This document shows, one piece after another, positions 43,972-51,822 of a DNA stretch of 51,822 nucleotides. This DNA comes from Chitinophagaceae bacterium (lineage in GTDB: Bacteria; Bacteroidota; Bacteroidia; Chitinophagales; Chitinophagaceae). The position numbers and the translations under genes were made by a program. The first letter of the stretch is position 1. Each line of letters begins with the position of its first letter. The stretch is taken from NCBI GenBank assembly GCA_022841365.1, contig JALHRP010000021.1:3674-55495 (forward strand), written 5' to 3'. The notes under the pieces are model-generated. The model had not been told where the DNA came from. It did no database searches and saw only the letters and a list, made by a program, of their open reading frames with translations.

Positions 43972-44051
43972 CCGTCAGACGCCCTCGTCGGACGGATTCA
44001 TCATTTTTTCTCAACTACTTTTCTATCCCGTCCGACGAGGGCGTCTGACGG
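43972..44051. repeat. 24-bp perfect inverted repeat in the pxp operon
   Basis: Arms 43972-43995 and 44028-44051 are perfect inverted copies starting with CCGTCAGACGCC and ending with GGACGG. Each arm is itself almost palindromic. They are GC-rich against an AT-rich 32-base centre. The element is in the gap between pxpC and pxpA. Confidence 0.85.
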
Positions 44052-44092
44052 GTACTTGCTTTCTTCTTCTCTATGTCTCAGTATGCCATATT

Positions 44093-45079
44093 TTAATTGG
44101 CAATTCGATGAATCAAATCTTTCACTTCTTTCATACTCCTCATATTCTTCAAATATAATTCTTCTGCTTCCTGTAAACTGATGAGTTGAAAATGAATTTC
44201 ATCACCCGGTTTTTTTTGTGCCAGCACAGGAATGTCTGCTGCGCATACCTGCCCAATACGTGGGTAACCTCCAATGGTTTGTCCATCGGCCATTAATACA
44301 ATCAGTTCGCTGGATGGTGTTAATTGAATGGTTCCCTGTGTTACAGGCGATGAAATGATTTCACAAGGTTGTTCTGTTTGTAATGTTGTTCCGCTTAAGC
44401 GATAACCCATACGGTTGCTTTGTGCACTCACTGTAAAGTCATTTGCTGTAAATGCAATTTGTGAAGCATCCTTCAGCACATTCCATTCAATGCCTTTTAT
44501 GATTCTGATGATAGTTGTATCAAAGGTTGGGATGTTGTAATTCAATTGAACAGTTGCACCCGATTGCAATACTGTCAACAAATTCTTCTGTACATCCGTT
44601 AAAGATTCTTTCATGAGCAACAGATCTTCTTTCTTTAATGATCTTCCATGATGACCTCCGGCTTTAACAAGCAGGTAAGTGGAATGACTGTTGAGAAATG
44701 AATCACTTTTATATCCACCTGCAACAGCCATATACAAACGAAAACCTGGCAATTGCTGTTTCAACTCAATAACAGAATTGGCCGGAATGAATACCGGCTG
44801 ATATAATTGAATGGTTTGATCATTCAGTTGAGGTTGCAAACCTCCACCTGTAAATGCAACAACGCTGTCCTGTAAAAAATGAAAACGATGTGGCGATTGG
44901 GTTGTTTCTAATACAGCTTCTGTTTCATCATTGCCAATGAGCATATTCGCAAGTACTGCTGATTGTGTGTCCATTGCTCCGCCCTTGCTTACACCAAATT
45001 GCTGAAAGCCCCGTCTCCCTGTATCCTGCAGTGTAGTTAGGAATCCGCATTGTTCAATATGAATCACTGATCCTTTCAT
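44093..45079 (-). CDS. pxpC: 5-oxoprolinase subunit C (KipA-like)
   Basis: A 328-residue KipA/biotin-dependent carboxyltransferase-like protein. The signature LQDTGRRGFQQFGVSKGGAMD lies near the N-terminus (residues 16-36) and SPVTQGTIQLTPSSELIVLM near residue 246. It forms the catalytic complex with PxpB and PxpA. Order on the strand is pxpB, pxpC, pxpA. It is 32 bases after pxpB. Confidence 0.93.
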   Translation of the reverse strand: MKGSVIHIEQCGFLTTLQDTGRRGFQQFGVSKGGAMDTQSAVLANMLIGNDETEAVLETTQSPHRFHFLQDSVVAFTGGGLQPQLNDQTIQLYQPVFIPANSVIELKQQLPGFRLYMAVAGGYKSDSFLNSHSTYLLVKAGGHHGRSLKKEDLLLMKESLTDVQKNLLTVLQSGATVQLNYNIPTFDTTIIRIIKGIEWNVLKDASQIAFTANDFTVSAQSNRMGYRLSGTTLQTEQPCEIISSPVTQGTIQLTPSSELIVLMADGQTIGGYPRIGQVCAADIPVLAQKKPGDEIHFQLISLQEAEELYLKNMRSMKEVKDLIHRIAN

Positions 45080-45111
45080 TTGTTGTAATTACGTTGGCGG
45101 CGGTTAGTAAT

Positions 45112-45846
45112 TTAATGTTTAAAACCACTGTCGGGATTTTCAACCGCCGACAGGGTAGCAAATTCATTTTTTGTTACTGATCTAAATTGAACCTGATCAC
45201 CTGCTTTCAGCAGGAACGGATTTTCTTTTTGCTGATCAAATACATTGATTGCAGAACGGCCAATAATGTTCCAGCCTCCCGGTGTTGCTAAAGGGTAGAT
45301 GCCTGTTTGATTACCTGCAATAGCAACCGAACCTGCAGGCACCTGCACTCTTGGCTGGGCCTTTCGTTTGGTCACTAATTTTTCATCCACTGTTCCCATG
45401 TATGGAAAGCCGGGTGTAAAACCAATCATGTAAATGGTATAAACAGGTTTTGTATGCAGTTGAATGATTTCATCAACTGAAAGATTTAATTGTACAGACA
45501 ATTCCTGCAGATCAATTCCGTACTCTGCTTCATAACATACAGGAATGGTTATTACAGGAGAAGTAGTTGTGTTGTAACTTGTTTGTTCAGCAGCTTCAAT
45601 TGTTTTTTTCAGTTGATCAATGACAGCAGATGCAATGGTTCCTTGTTGCTGAACAACTTCTGCCGGATTGTAATAGACAGCCAGTGAATTGTATGCAGGC
45701 ACCGTTTCAACAAACCCTTTAAAAGGATCCTGTTCCAGAATATTTTTTATCTGCATCACCTGTTGATGCAGCTCTTCGCTTATTGTATTGCCGAATGAAA
45801 GCAATACAGCTGTTTCACTCAGTGATGTGTATTGAATATGCTGCAT
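45112..45846 (-). CDS. pxpB: 5-oxoprolinase subunit B (KipI-like)
   Basis: About 244 residues of the KipI family. The core GFTPGFPYMGTVDEKL and RVQVPAGSVAIAGNQTGIYP, and PGGWNIIGR, are complete. The open frame reaches upstream to 45879, but that lies inside the pyk terminator, so the ATG at 45846 (MQHIQYTSL) is preferred; 45852 is an alternative. First gene of the operon. Confidence 0.9.
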   Translation of the reverse strand: MQHIQYTSLSETAVLLSFGNTISEELHQQVMQIKNILEQDPFKGFVETVPAYNSLAVYYNPAEVVQQQGTIASAVIDQLKKTIEAAEQTSYNTTTSPVITIPVCYEAEYGIDLQELSVQLNLSVDEIIQLHTKPVYTIYMIGFTPGFPYMGTVDEKLVTKRKAQPRVQVPAGSVAIAGNQTGIYPLATPGGWNIIGRSAINVFDQQKENPFLLKAGDQVQFRSVTKNEFATLSAVENPDSGFKH

Positions 45847-45871
45847 GAACATTGAAAATACAAAATCAATA

Positions 45872-45906
45872 AACAACAACGCCCCGAAAACCGGGGCGTT
45901 GTTGTT
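45872..45906 (-). terminator. Rho-independent terminator of pyruvate kinase gene
   Basis: A perfect 15-bp stem (45872-45886 with 45892-45906; AACAACAACGCCCCG) with a 5-base loop. It begins 20 bases after the pyk stop and ends just before pxpB, separating the units. The minus-strand 3' side is T-rich. Confidence 0.9.
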
Positions 45907-45925
45907 TATTCTGTGATGCAGCGGA

Positions 45926-47419
45926 TTAATCTACAACGGTTATTTTAATCAGGTTGGTAGGCAAGTGCAGGTGTACCGGTGTGCTGCCGGTGTTCACTAC
46001 AATTTCACCAGTTTTTACAAAGCCACGTTCTTTTAAAATATTGATCTGATCACTGATAATACCATCCACACTGATTTCTTCAGAGTAATAAAATGCACGA
46101 ACACCCCAGCTTAAACTCAGTTGATTCACCAATGTGCGTTCTTTCGTAAAAATAAATAAAGGCGCTTTGGGTCTGAAGCTGCTGAGCATAAAACCGGTAT
46201 AACCACTCTGCGTCATACCTATTAATGCAGCTGCATGTACATCTTTTGCAATTTCGCAGGCGTTGTAACAAATGGCATCACTCAGGAAAGAAGGAGAGTG
46301 GGGCTGAGGTTTCAGATCTTCTTCTCTGTCGTAACGGTAGTAAGAACTCGTTTCTACTTCTTCAATAATCTTACACATGGTTTCTACCACCAGTGAAGGA
46401 TGATTGCCTGTTGCAGTTTCACCACTCAGCATTACCGCATCAGCACCTTCCAGTACAGCATTTGCAACGTCGGTAATTTCACTTCTGTTTGGTTTCACTC
46501 TGTCTATCATACTTTCCATCATTTGCGTTGCCACAATCACGGGCTTTGCACGATGGATACATTTTTTGATGATATCTTTTTGAATTAACGGAACCTGTTC
46601 TACAGGAAGTTCAACACCCAGATCACCACGGGCAATCATGATGCCATCACTTTCAATAATGATGTCACGAATATTGGCCACCGCTTCGGGCTTTTCAATT
46701 TTTGCAATGATCTTGCTTTTGCTTTTCCGCTCATCTAATTTGTTTCGCAGAATGATGATGTCTTTTACATTACGTACAAACGAAAGCGCCACCCAGTCCA
46801 GCTCCTGATCAATAATAAAATCCAGATCGGCGAGATCTTTATCGGTTAAAGCAGGTAAAGAAATTTTTGTATCGGGTAAGTTGATCCCTTTTTTTGATGA
46901 TAATTTACCGCCCAACGTTACCTGTACCTGCACATCTTTTTCACGGGTAATGCCCACCACTTTTACTTCCAGTTTACCATCATCAATTAAAATGATATTG
47001 CCCGGCTTTACATCTTTATGCAGATCGGGATAAGAAACATAAATGCGTTCTTTAGTACCTACCAGTTTTTCGTTGGTGAATGTGAGGATGTCACCTTCAG
47101 CCACATCAATACCGCCGCCTTCCATTTCACCTACACGGAGTTTTGGTCCCTGCAAATCGCCAAGGATAGCAATATTATACGGTTCGTTTTTATTAATAGC
47201 ACGGATATATTCTATGATCTGTGCTTTATCTTCATGACTGCCATGCGAAAAATTCAAACGAAATACATTAACACCCGATTTTACAAGTTGAAGCAGCTTG
47301 TCGTAGGTATCACATGCAGGTCCAACTGTTGCAACAATCTTAGTGCGGTGACTCATATGTCTTACACCGGCAGCTTTATCCATTTCGGTATGTAAGTATT
47401 TGGAAACGTTTTTTGACAT
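45926..47419 (-). CDS. pyk: Pyruvate kinase
   Basis: A 497-residue glycolytic enzyme that makes pyruvate and ATP from phosphoenolpyruvate and ADP. Visible: TKIVATVGPACDTYDKL, NVFRLNFSHGSHEDK, metal/active-site MIARGDLGVELP, IVATQMMESMI and MLSGETATGNHP. The C-terminal allosteric domain is complete. It is in the same direction as pfkA, 76 bases after it, so the two key glycolytic steps may be co-expressed. A later ATG (MSHRTKIV) is possible. Confidence 0.96.
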   Translation of the reverse strand: MSKNVSKYLHTEMDKAAGVRHMSHRTKIVATVGPACDTYDKLLQLVKSGVNVFRLNFSHGSHEDKAQIIEYIRAINKNEPYNIAILGDLQGPKLRVGEMEGGGIDVAEGDILTFTNEKLVGTKERIYVSYPDLHKDVKPGNIILIDDGKLEVKVVGITREKDVQVQVTLGGKLSSKKGINLPDTKISLPALTDKDLADLDFIIDQELDWVALSFVRNVKDIIILRNKLDERKSKSKIIAKIEKPEAVANIRDIIIESDGIMIARGDLGVELPVEQVPLIQKDIIKKCIHRAKPVIVATQMMESMIDRVKPNRSEITDVANAVLEGADAVMLSGETATGNHPSLVVETMCKIIEEVETSSYYRYDREEDLKPQPHSPSFLSDAICYNACEIAKDVHAAALIGMTQSGYTGFMLSSFRPKAPLFIFTKERTLVNQLSLSWGVRAFYYSEEISVDGIISDQINILKERGFVKTGEIVVNTGSTPVHLHLPTNLIKITVVD

Positions 47420-47495
47420 GACAAGAGTAATTTGAGAATTAGTTAATTTGAAAATTATAGTTGAACATCATCTGTGATTGTAACTCCCCGAGTGC

Positions 47496-48479
47496 TTAGC
47501 TTGCAAGAATCTTTACAATCTTCATCCATTCATCATTTACCCGTTGTTTTGCTTTTACAGCTTTATCTAATGGGGTAAAATGAAGTTTATTGTTCATTAT
47601 GCCGATCATGGTGTTGTGCCTTCCTTCCATCAATGCATCAACTGCAGCATAACCCAAACGACTTGCAATTACACGATCAAGACAAGTGGGTGATCCGCCC
47701 CGTTGAATATGTCCGAGAATACAAACTCTGGTATCGAGGTGCGGCATTCTTTTTTTAATGATGGCAGCTACTTCATTACCACCACCGGTTTCATCACCTT
47801 CGGCCACCACAATCATGTTCACCAGTTTTTTGCGGCGTTCTTTTTCTTCGAGTGAATCTACAACTGCTTCAATGTCTGTTTTTGTTTCAGGAATCAGAAT
47901 ATGCTCGGCACCTGTTGCTATACCGCTGTGCAATGCAATATAACCTGCATCACGGCCCATCACTTCAATAATAAACAGTCGGTCATGGGCATCGGCAGTA
48001 TCACGAATTTTGTCAATGGCCTCAACAGCGGTGTTTACGGCTGTATCAAAACCAATGGTAAAATCGCTGCCGGCAATATCTTTATCAATGGTGCCCGGTA
48101 AACCAATACAGGGTATATCAAACTCGTTCGAAAATTTCTGTGCACCTCTGAAGCTGCCGTCACCGCCAATAATCACCAGCCCGTCTATGCCATGTTTTTT
48201 GAGATTATTGCAGGCTTTTTTACGGCCTTCCGGTTCAAAAAAATCTTTGCATCTGGCGGTTTTAAGAATGGTGCCGCCCCGTTGAATAATATTGGCAACA
48301 CTACGGCTGTGCATGGGAACAATGTCATCATCCACCATGCCCTGATAGCCTCGCATAATTCCAAACACTTCCAGATTATGATAAAGGCCTGTACGAACAA
48401 CGGCCCTGATAGCTGCATTCATTCCCGGTGAATCACCGCCTGATGTAAGTACTCCAATCTTTGAAACTTTACTGCTCAT
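47496..48479 (-). CDS. pfkA: ATP-dependent 6-phosphofructokinase
   Basis: A 327-residue enzyme that phosphorylates fructose-6-phosphate. LTSGGDSPGMNAAIRA and GGDGSFRGAQ mark an ATP-type enzyme (Gly rather than Asp before Ser at the nucleotide site). The catalytic loop is PGTIDKDIAGSD, in which the usual Asn between the two aspartates is Lys. ATG at 48479 is preferred over a TTG two codons upstream. Upstream of pyk on the same strand. Confidence 0.95.
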   Translation of the reverse strand: MSSKVSKIGVLTSGGDSPGMNAAIRAVVRTGLYHNLEVFGIMRGYQGMVDDDIVPMHSRSVANIIQRGGTILKTARCKDFFEPEGRKKACNNLKKHGIDGLVIIGGDGSFRGAQKFSNEFDIPCIGLPGTIDKDIAGSDFTIGFDTAVNTAVEAIDKIRDTADAHDRLFIIEVMGRDAGYIALHSGIATGAEHILIPETKTDIEAVVDSLEEKERRKKLVNMIVVAEGDETGGGNEVAAIIKKRMPHLDTRVCILGHIQRGGSPTCLDRVIASRLGYAAVDALMEGRHNTMIGIMNNKLHFTPLDKAVKAKQRVNDEWMKIVKILAS

Positions 48480-48640
48480 GTTCAAACTCAGTTAGTAAAT
48501 GATGGCTGCAGCATAACAAACTGTTTTAAATGCATACAGCCGCTTTTATTGAGGTCTCAAAAATAAGGAAATGCTATGATAACAATTGTTCGTACTGTTC
48601 TTTCAATCGTTTGCAGTAACTTAAGCGCAAAATATTTTTT

Positions 48641-50740
48641 ATGAAATCCTGTTTTTTAATTGCTGTAAATATGATGTTGATGGCAGAACTCACTGCACAA
48701 TTGCAATACCCTGTAACAAAAAAGAGCGATGTAAAAGAAAATTATCATGGTGTTGAAGTGGCAGATCCTTTTCGCTGGCTGGAAGATGATAACAGTGCAG
48801 AAACAAAAGCTTGGGTAATTGAACAAAATAAAGTCACCTTTAATTATCTCCAGACCATTCCATTTCGTAACAAAGTAAAAGAACGGCTGAGCGAAATGTG
48901 GAATTATCCCCGCATCGGTTCTCCATCAAAAGAAGGCAACTGGTATTATTTCAGTAAAAATGACGGCTTGCAAAATCAAAGTATTCTTTACCGGCAAATG
49001 GGTTTAACAGGTGCGGCCGAAGTATTTCTTGATCCCAATAAATTATCGGCTGATGGAACTGCTGCACTGGGCGGAACTTCTTTTTCAAAAAGCAGCAGGT
49101 ACTTTGCGTATTTGGTTGCTCAAAGCGGCAGCGACTGGCAGGAAATTTATGTGATGGATGTTGCTACGAAAAAATTATTAGCCGATAAAATTCAGTGGGT
49201 CAAGTTTAGTGCTGTTACATGGAAGGGTGATGATGGTTTTTATTACAGCCGTTATCCGGCACCGGATGATAAAAATAAACTCAGTAAACAAAATCAGTTT
49301 CATGCAGTGTATTATCATAAAATGGGTACAGCACAGGAGCAGGATGAACTGGTGTTTGAAGATAAGGCCCACCCTTTACGTAATGTGGGTGCAGGGCTTA
49401 CAGAAGATAATCGTTTCCTCATTCTCAGTACCAGTGAAGGCACCAGCGGTAATGAAGTTTGGGTAAAAGATTTGCAGCAAAAACAAAAAGAATTTTCATT
49501 ACTGGTTCCGGGTTTTAAAACTGAACCTTCGGTTATTGAAAATGTTGCTGATAAATTATTAGTACACACCAATGATGGTGCACCCAATTACAAAGTGATT
49601 TTAATTGACCCGAAAAATCCTAAAGTGCAGCAGATTGTTATTCCTGAGCGGCAGGAAGTATTGCAAAACGTAAACACAGGCGGCGGTTATTTATTCTGCT
49701 CTTATCTGAAAGATGCTTCTACCAAAGTGTTTCAATATACAATGGACGGAAAACTTGTACGGGAAATAAAATTGCCTGGTATTGGATCAGCCGGTGGTTT
49801 TGGCGGCAAGAAAGAAGACAAAGAGTTTTTCTACACTTACAGCTCTTATAATTCTCCTGCAACAATTTACCGTTACAATATTGCAACAGGCAGTTCTGTA
49901 TTGTTTCGTAAAACAGAAACTAAATTTAAAAACGAAGAGTACGAAACCAAACAGGTGTTTTTTACCAGTAAGGACGGTACAAAAGTGCCCATGTTTTTAA
50001 CGGCAAAAAAAGGAATAAAACTGGATGGTAATAATCCGGTGCTGCTGTATGGTTATGGTGGATTTAATATTCCTCAAACACCCGGGTTCAGCATCAGCAA
50101 TGCATTCTGGATGGAGCAGGGTGGTATTTATGCTGTAGTTAATCTGCGTGGTGGTAATGAATATGGTGAAGCCTGGCATAAAGCAGGTATGCTGGAAAAC
50201 AAGCAACATGTGTTTGATGATTTTATTGGAGCTGCAGAATATTTAATTGCAAATAATTATACGAACAAAAATAAGATTGCTATCCGTGGTGGATCCAATG
50301 GTGGTTTGCTGGTAGGGGCTTGCATGACACAGCGTCCTGATTTATTTAAAGTAGCGTTACCTGCAGTTGGAGTAATGGACATGCTGCGTTATCATTTATT
50401 CACCATCGGCTGGGCATGGGCGGTTGAGTATGGCCGCAGCGATAATGCAGAGCAGTTTAAATATCTCATCCAATATTCGCCGTTGCATAATTTAAAAGAC
50501 GGCACATCTTATCCGGCAACATTGGTTACAACTGCCGATCACGACGACAGGGTTGTACCTGCTCACTCATTTAAATTTGCTGCAAGGTTACAGGAAGCAC
50601 ACAAGGGTAGCAATCCGGTGCTGATAAGAATTGAAACAAAAGCCGGACATGGTGCAGGCAAACCAACAAGTAAACAGATTGAAGAGGCGGCAGATATCTG
50701 GAGCTTTGTGATGTACAATATGGGAATGGAATTGAAATAA
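48641..50740 (+). CDS. Prolyl oligopeptidase (S9A)
   Basis: A 699-residue exported serine peptidase (signal through about ELTAQ) cleaving after proline in small peptides. N-terminal propeller, then the alpha/beta-hydrolase domain with triad Ser552 (RGGSNGG), Asp636 (DHDDRVVP) and His670 (KAGHGAG). NLRGGNEYGEAWHKAG near residue 505 is typical. It has a strong terminator. Divergent from pfkA; promoter must lie in the 161-base gap. Confidence 0.96.
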   Translation: MKSCFLIAVNMMLMAELTAQLQYPVTKKSDVKENYHGVEVADPFRWLEDDNSAETKAWVIEQNKVTFNYLQTIPFRNKVKERLSEMWNYPRIGSPSKEGNWYYFSKNDGLQNQSILYRQMGLTGAAEVFLDPNKLSADGTAALGGTSFSKSSRYFAYLVAQSGSDWQEIYVMDVATKKLLADKIQWVKFSAVTWKGDDGFYYSRYPAPDDKNKLSKQNQFHAVYYHKMGTAQEQDELVFEDKAHPLRNVGAGLTEDNRFLILSTSEGTSGNEVWVKDLQQKQKEFSLLVPGFKTEPSVIENVADKLLVHTNDGAPNYKVILIDPKNPKVQQIVIPERQEVLQNVNTGGGYLFCSYLKDASTKVFQYTMDGKLVREIKLPGIGSAGGFGGKKEDKEFFYTYSSYNSPATIYRYNIATGSSVLFRKTETKFKNEEYETKQVFFTSKDGTKVPMFLTAKKGIKLDGNNPVLLYGYGGFNIPQTPGFSISNAFWMEQGGIYAVVNLRGGNEYGEAWHKAGMLENKQHVFDDFIGAAEYLIANNYTNKNKIAIRGGSNGGLLVGACMTQRPDLFKVALPAVGVMDMLRYHLFTIGWAWAVEYGRSDNAEQFKYLIQYSPLHNLKDGTSYPATLVTTADHDDRVVPAHSFKFAARLQEAHKGSNPVLIRIETKAGHGAGKPTSKQIEEAADIWSFVMYNMGMELK

Positions 50741-50763
50741 TTGAAAAGTAAATCTCCTTTGTT

Positions 50764-50804
50764 ATAAACTATGCCGCAACCTGTAACATTGCGGCATAGT
50801 TTAT
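50764..50804 (+). terminator. Rho-independent terminator after the prolyl oligopeptidase gene
   Basis: A 16-bp perfect stem (50764-50779 with 50789-50804, core ACTATGCCGCAA) with a 9-base loop and a T-rich 3' side. Confidence 0.88.
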
Positions 50805-50839
50805 TTCATTTCTGCTGTTGAAAGTTTTATATTCATTCC

Positions 50840-51739
50840 ATGAAAGTATTTGTGACAGGTGCAAACGGATTATTAGGACAACACCTCATTCGCCAGTTGG
50901 TTGAAGAGGGCAAGTTCGCTATCCATGCAACCGGCAAAGGCCCCAGCCGCTTACCATACGGACAAGGTAACGGTGTTACCTATCATGAGCTGGACATCAC
51001 TGATTTTAAACAATCTCAATCACTGGTTGAAAAACTTTCGCCACATATCATCATTCATGCAGCTGCTGTAACCCAACCCAACGATTGTGCAGCAGATAAA
51101 ACAACCTGCTGGAAAACAAATGTAGGCGCTACACGTACATTGATAAAAGCTGCACAAAAAACCAAGTCATATTTTATTTATCTCAGTACCGATTTTGTGT
51201 TTGATGGTACGGATGGTCCGTATGATGAACATGCAATACCCAATCCGGTAAATGATTACGGCGAAAGTAAATTGCTTGCAGAAGAAATGGTGGAGATGAG
51301 TGGTTTGCATTGGGCCATTGTACGAACGGTTTTAGTGTATGGTGGTAAAGTGCCGGGCGGCCGTCCTAATTTTATTCAATGGGTGAAAGATAAATTAACA
51401 GCAGGTGAAAAAATAAAAGTGGTGAATGATCAGTTCAGAACACCTACTTATGTTGAAGATCTTGCCAAAGGAATTATTCTGGTGCTGTTGAAACATGCAA
51501 AGGGTATTTATCATATTTCAGGTAAAGAAATGTGCACACCCTATCAGCTGGCATTGCTGGTTGCAAATGTATTGCAGGCCGATGATTCGTTGATAGAACA
51601 GGTTACAGCAGAAACATTTAAAGAGCCGGCCAAACGACCGGCCAAAACCGGATTCATTATTACAAAAGCAGTAAAGGAGTTGGGCTATGTTCCTGTTAAG
51701 CTGGAAGAAGGAGTAAAACGGGTGCTGGGGCTTGCTTAA
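50840..51739 (+). CDS. RmlD-like (dTDP-4-dehydrorhamnose reductase-like) SDR oxidoreductase
   Basis: A 299-residue extended SDR. The NAD(P) motif GANGLLGQH is at 7-15, IIHAAAVTQP at 71-80, the Ser/Thr site STDFVFDG at 116-123, and the catalytic Tyr140-x3-Lys144 (YGESK). It is of the RmlD/sugar-reductase type, but there are no rhamnose genes beside it, so the substrate is open. Its TAA overlaps the stop of a convergent gene that runs off the window. Confidence 0.85.
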   Translation: MKVFVTGANGLLGQHLIRQLVEEGKFAIHATGKGPSRLPYGQGNGVTYHELDITDFKQSQSLVEKLSPHIIIHAAAVTQPNDCAADKTTCWKTNVGATRTLIKAAQKTKSYFIYLSTDFVFDGTDGPYDEHAIPNPVNDYGESKLLAEEMVEMSGLHWAIVRTVLVYGGKVPGGRPNFIQWVKDKLTAGEKIKVVNDQFRTPTYVEDLAKGIILVLLKHAKGIYHISGKEMCTPYQLALLVANVLQADDSLIEQVTAETFKEPAKRPAKTGFIITKAVKELGYVPVKLEEGVKRVLGLA

Positions 51740-51822
51740 ATCCGTTTATAATTTCTGTAATCAAACAATCTTTTTCCCGTTGTCTTTTCAATATAATACA
51801 GCAGTTGTGTTTTGATGTTTCT
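51736..51822 (-). CDS. C-terminal end of a protein, truncated by the window edge
   Basis: An open frame of 28 codons enters from the right edge and ends in TAA (51738-51736), which overlaps the stop of the RmlD-like gene by two bases. The residues are Lys/Tyr-rich (QLLYYIEKTTGKRLFDYRNY). Such tightly convergent stops also occur at 10328-10331. Its frame is intact, but it is too short to identify. Confidence 0.5.
   Translation of the reverse strand, partial: RNIKTQLLYYIEKTTGKRLFDYRNYKRI

Noticed and set aside
43972-44051. Insertion sequence
   Set aside because: No transposase frame or target duplication is visible; only the inverted repeat remains.

Overview
The window looks like a chromosomal segment of a Bacteroidota bacterium, most likely Chitinophagaceae. 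The clues are low GC with short gaps between genes, few Shine-Dalgarno sites, several TTG/TAnnTTTG-type promoters, DUF4369-TlpA proteins, heavy-metal-binding-domain (HMBD) copper proteins, GH20 and S9/S15 secreted enzymes, and a bifunctional HisIE. This placement is inferred from gene content; no rRNA is present. There is no CRISPR array, transposase, phage gene or rRNA.

Layout: 1-5 kb holds the end of a surface-polysaccharide region (two glycosyltransferases, a YfhO-type membrane protein and a GT4 enzyme). 5-10 kb is housekeeping: a queuosine-precursor transporter, NUDIX hydrolase, CorA, DinB, DapF, a nucleoside phosphorylase and tRNA-Cys(GCA). 10.3-14.5 kb is the most unusual part: a minus-strand cluster of a stand-alone SET-domain protein, a D-Ala-D-Ala-ligase-like ATP-grasp enzyme, and an ATP-grasp/SET fusion, followed by an ABC exporter membrane domain with no ATPase domain. 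It looks like an undescribed ligase/lysine-methyltransferase pathway. TrxA follows.

15.1-27.4 kb is one twelve-gene, minus-strand copper/heavy-metal efflux and detoxification operon: an HYC_CC_PP-type protein, a triple-HMBD periplasmic protein, a DUF3347 lipoprotein, a CusA/CzcA RND pump split into two overlapping ORFs, a GDCCVFCSYG-type small protein, TolC, multicopper oxidase, two HMBD-bearing adaptors, a TlpA lipoprotein and a BNR-type lipoprotein with a CDCC motif. Heptad-based palindromic repeats lie inside this operon at the start of the RND gene and inside one adaptor's signal-peptide region; a degenerate copy may sit at the RND split point.

27.9-37.6 kb carries a DUF418 membrane protein, DNA polymerase III alpha, an NlpC/P60 lipoprotein, HisF and HisIE, and two tandem DUF4369-thioredoxin proteins. 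37.7-46 kb has a GH20 hexosaminidase, an S15/CocE hydrolase, a 2'-5' RNA ligase-like protein and a pxpBCA 5-oxoprolinase operon with an Nramp-like YcsG transporter. 46-51.8 kb has pyruvate kinase, phosphofructokinase, prolyl oligopeptidase, an RmlD-like reductase and the 3' end of one more gene at the right edge. Several intergenic gaps from 34 to 44 kb hold different palindromic repeat elements.
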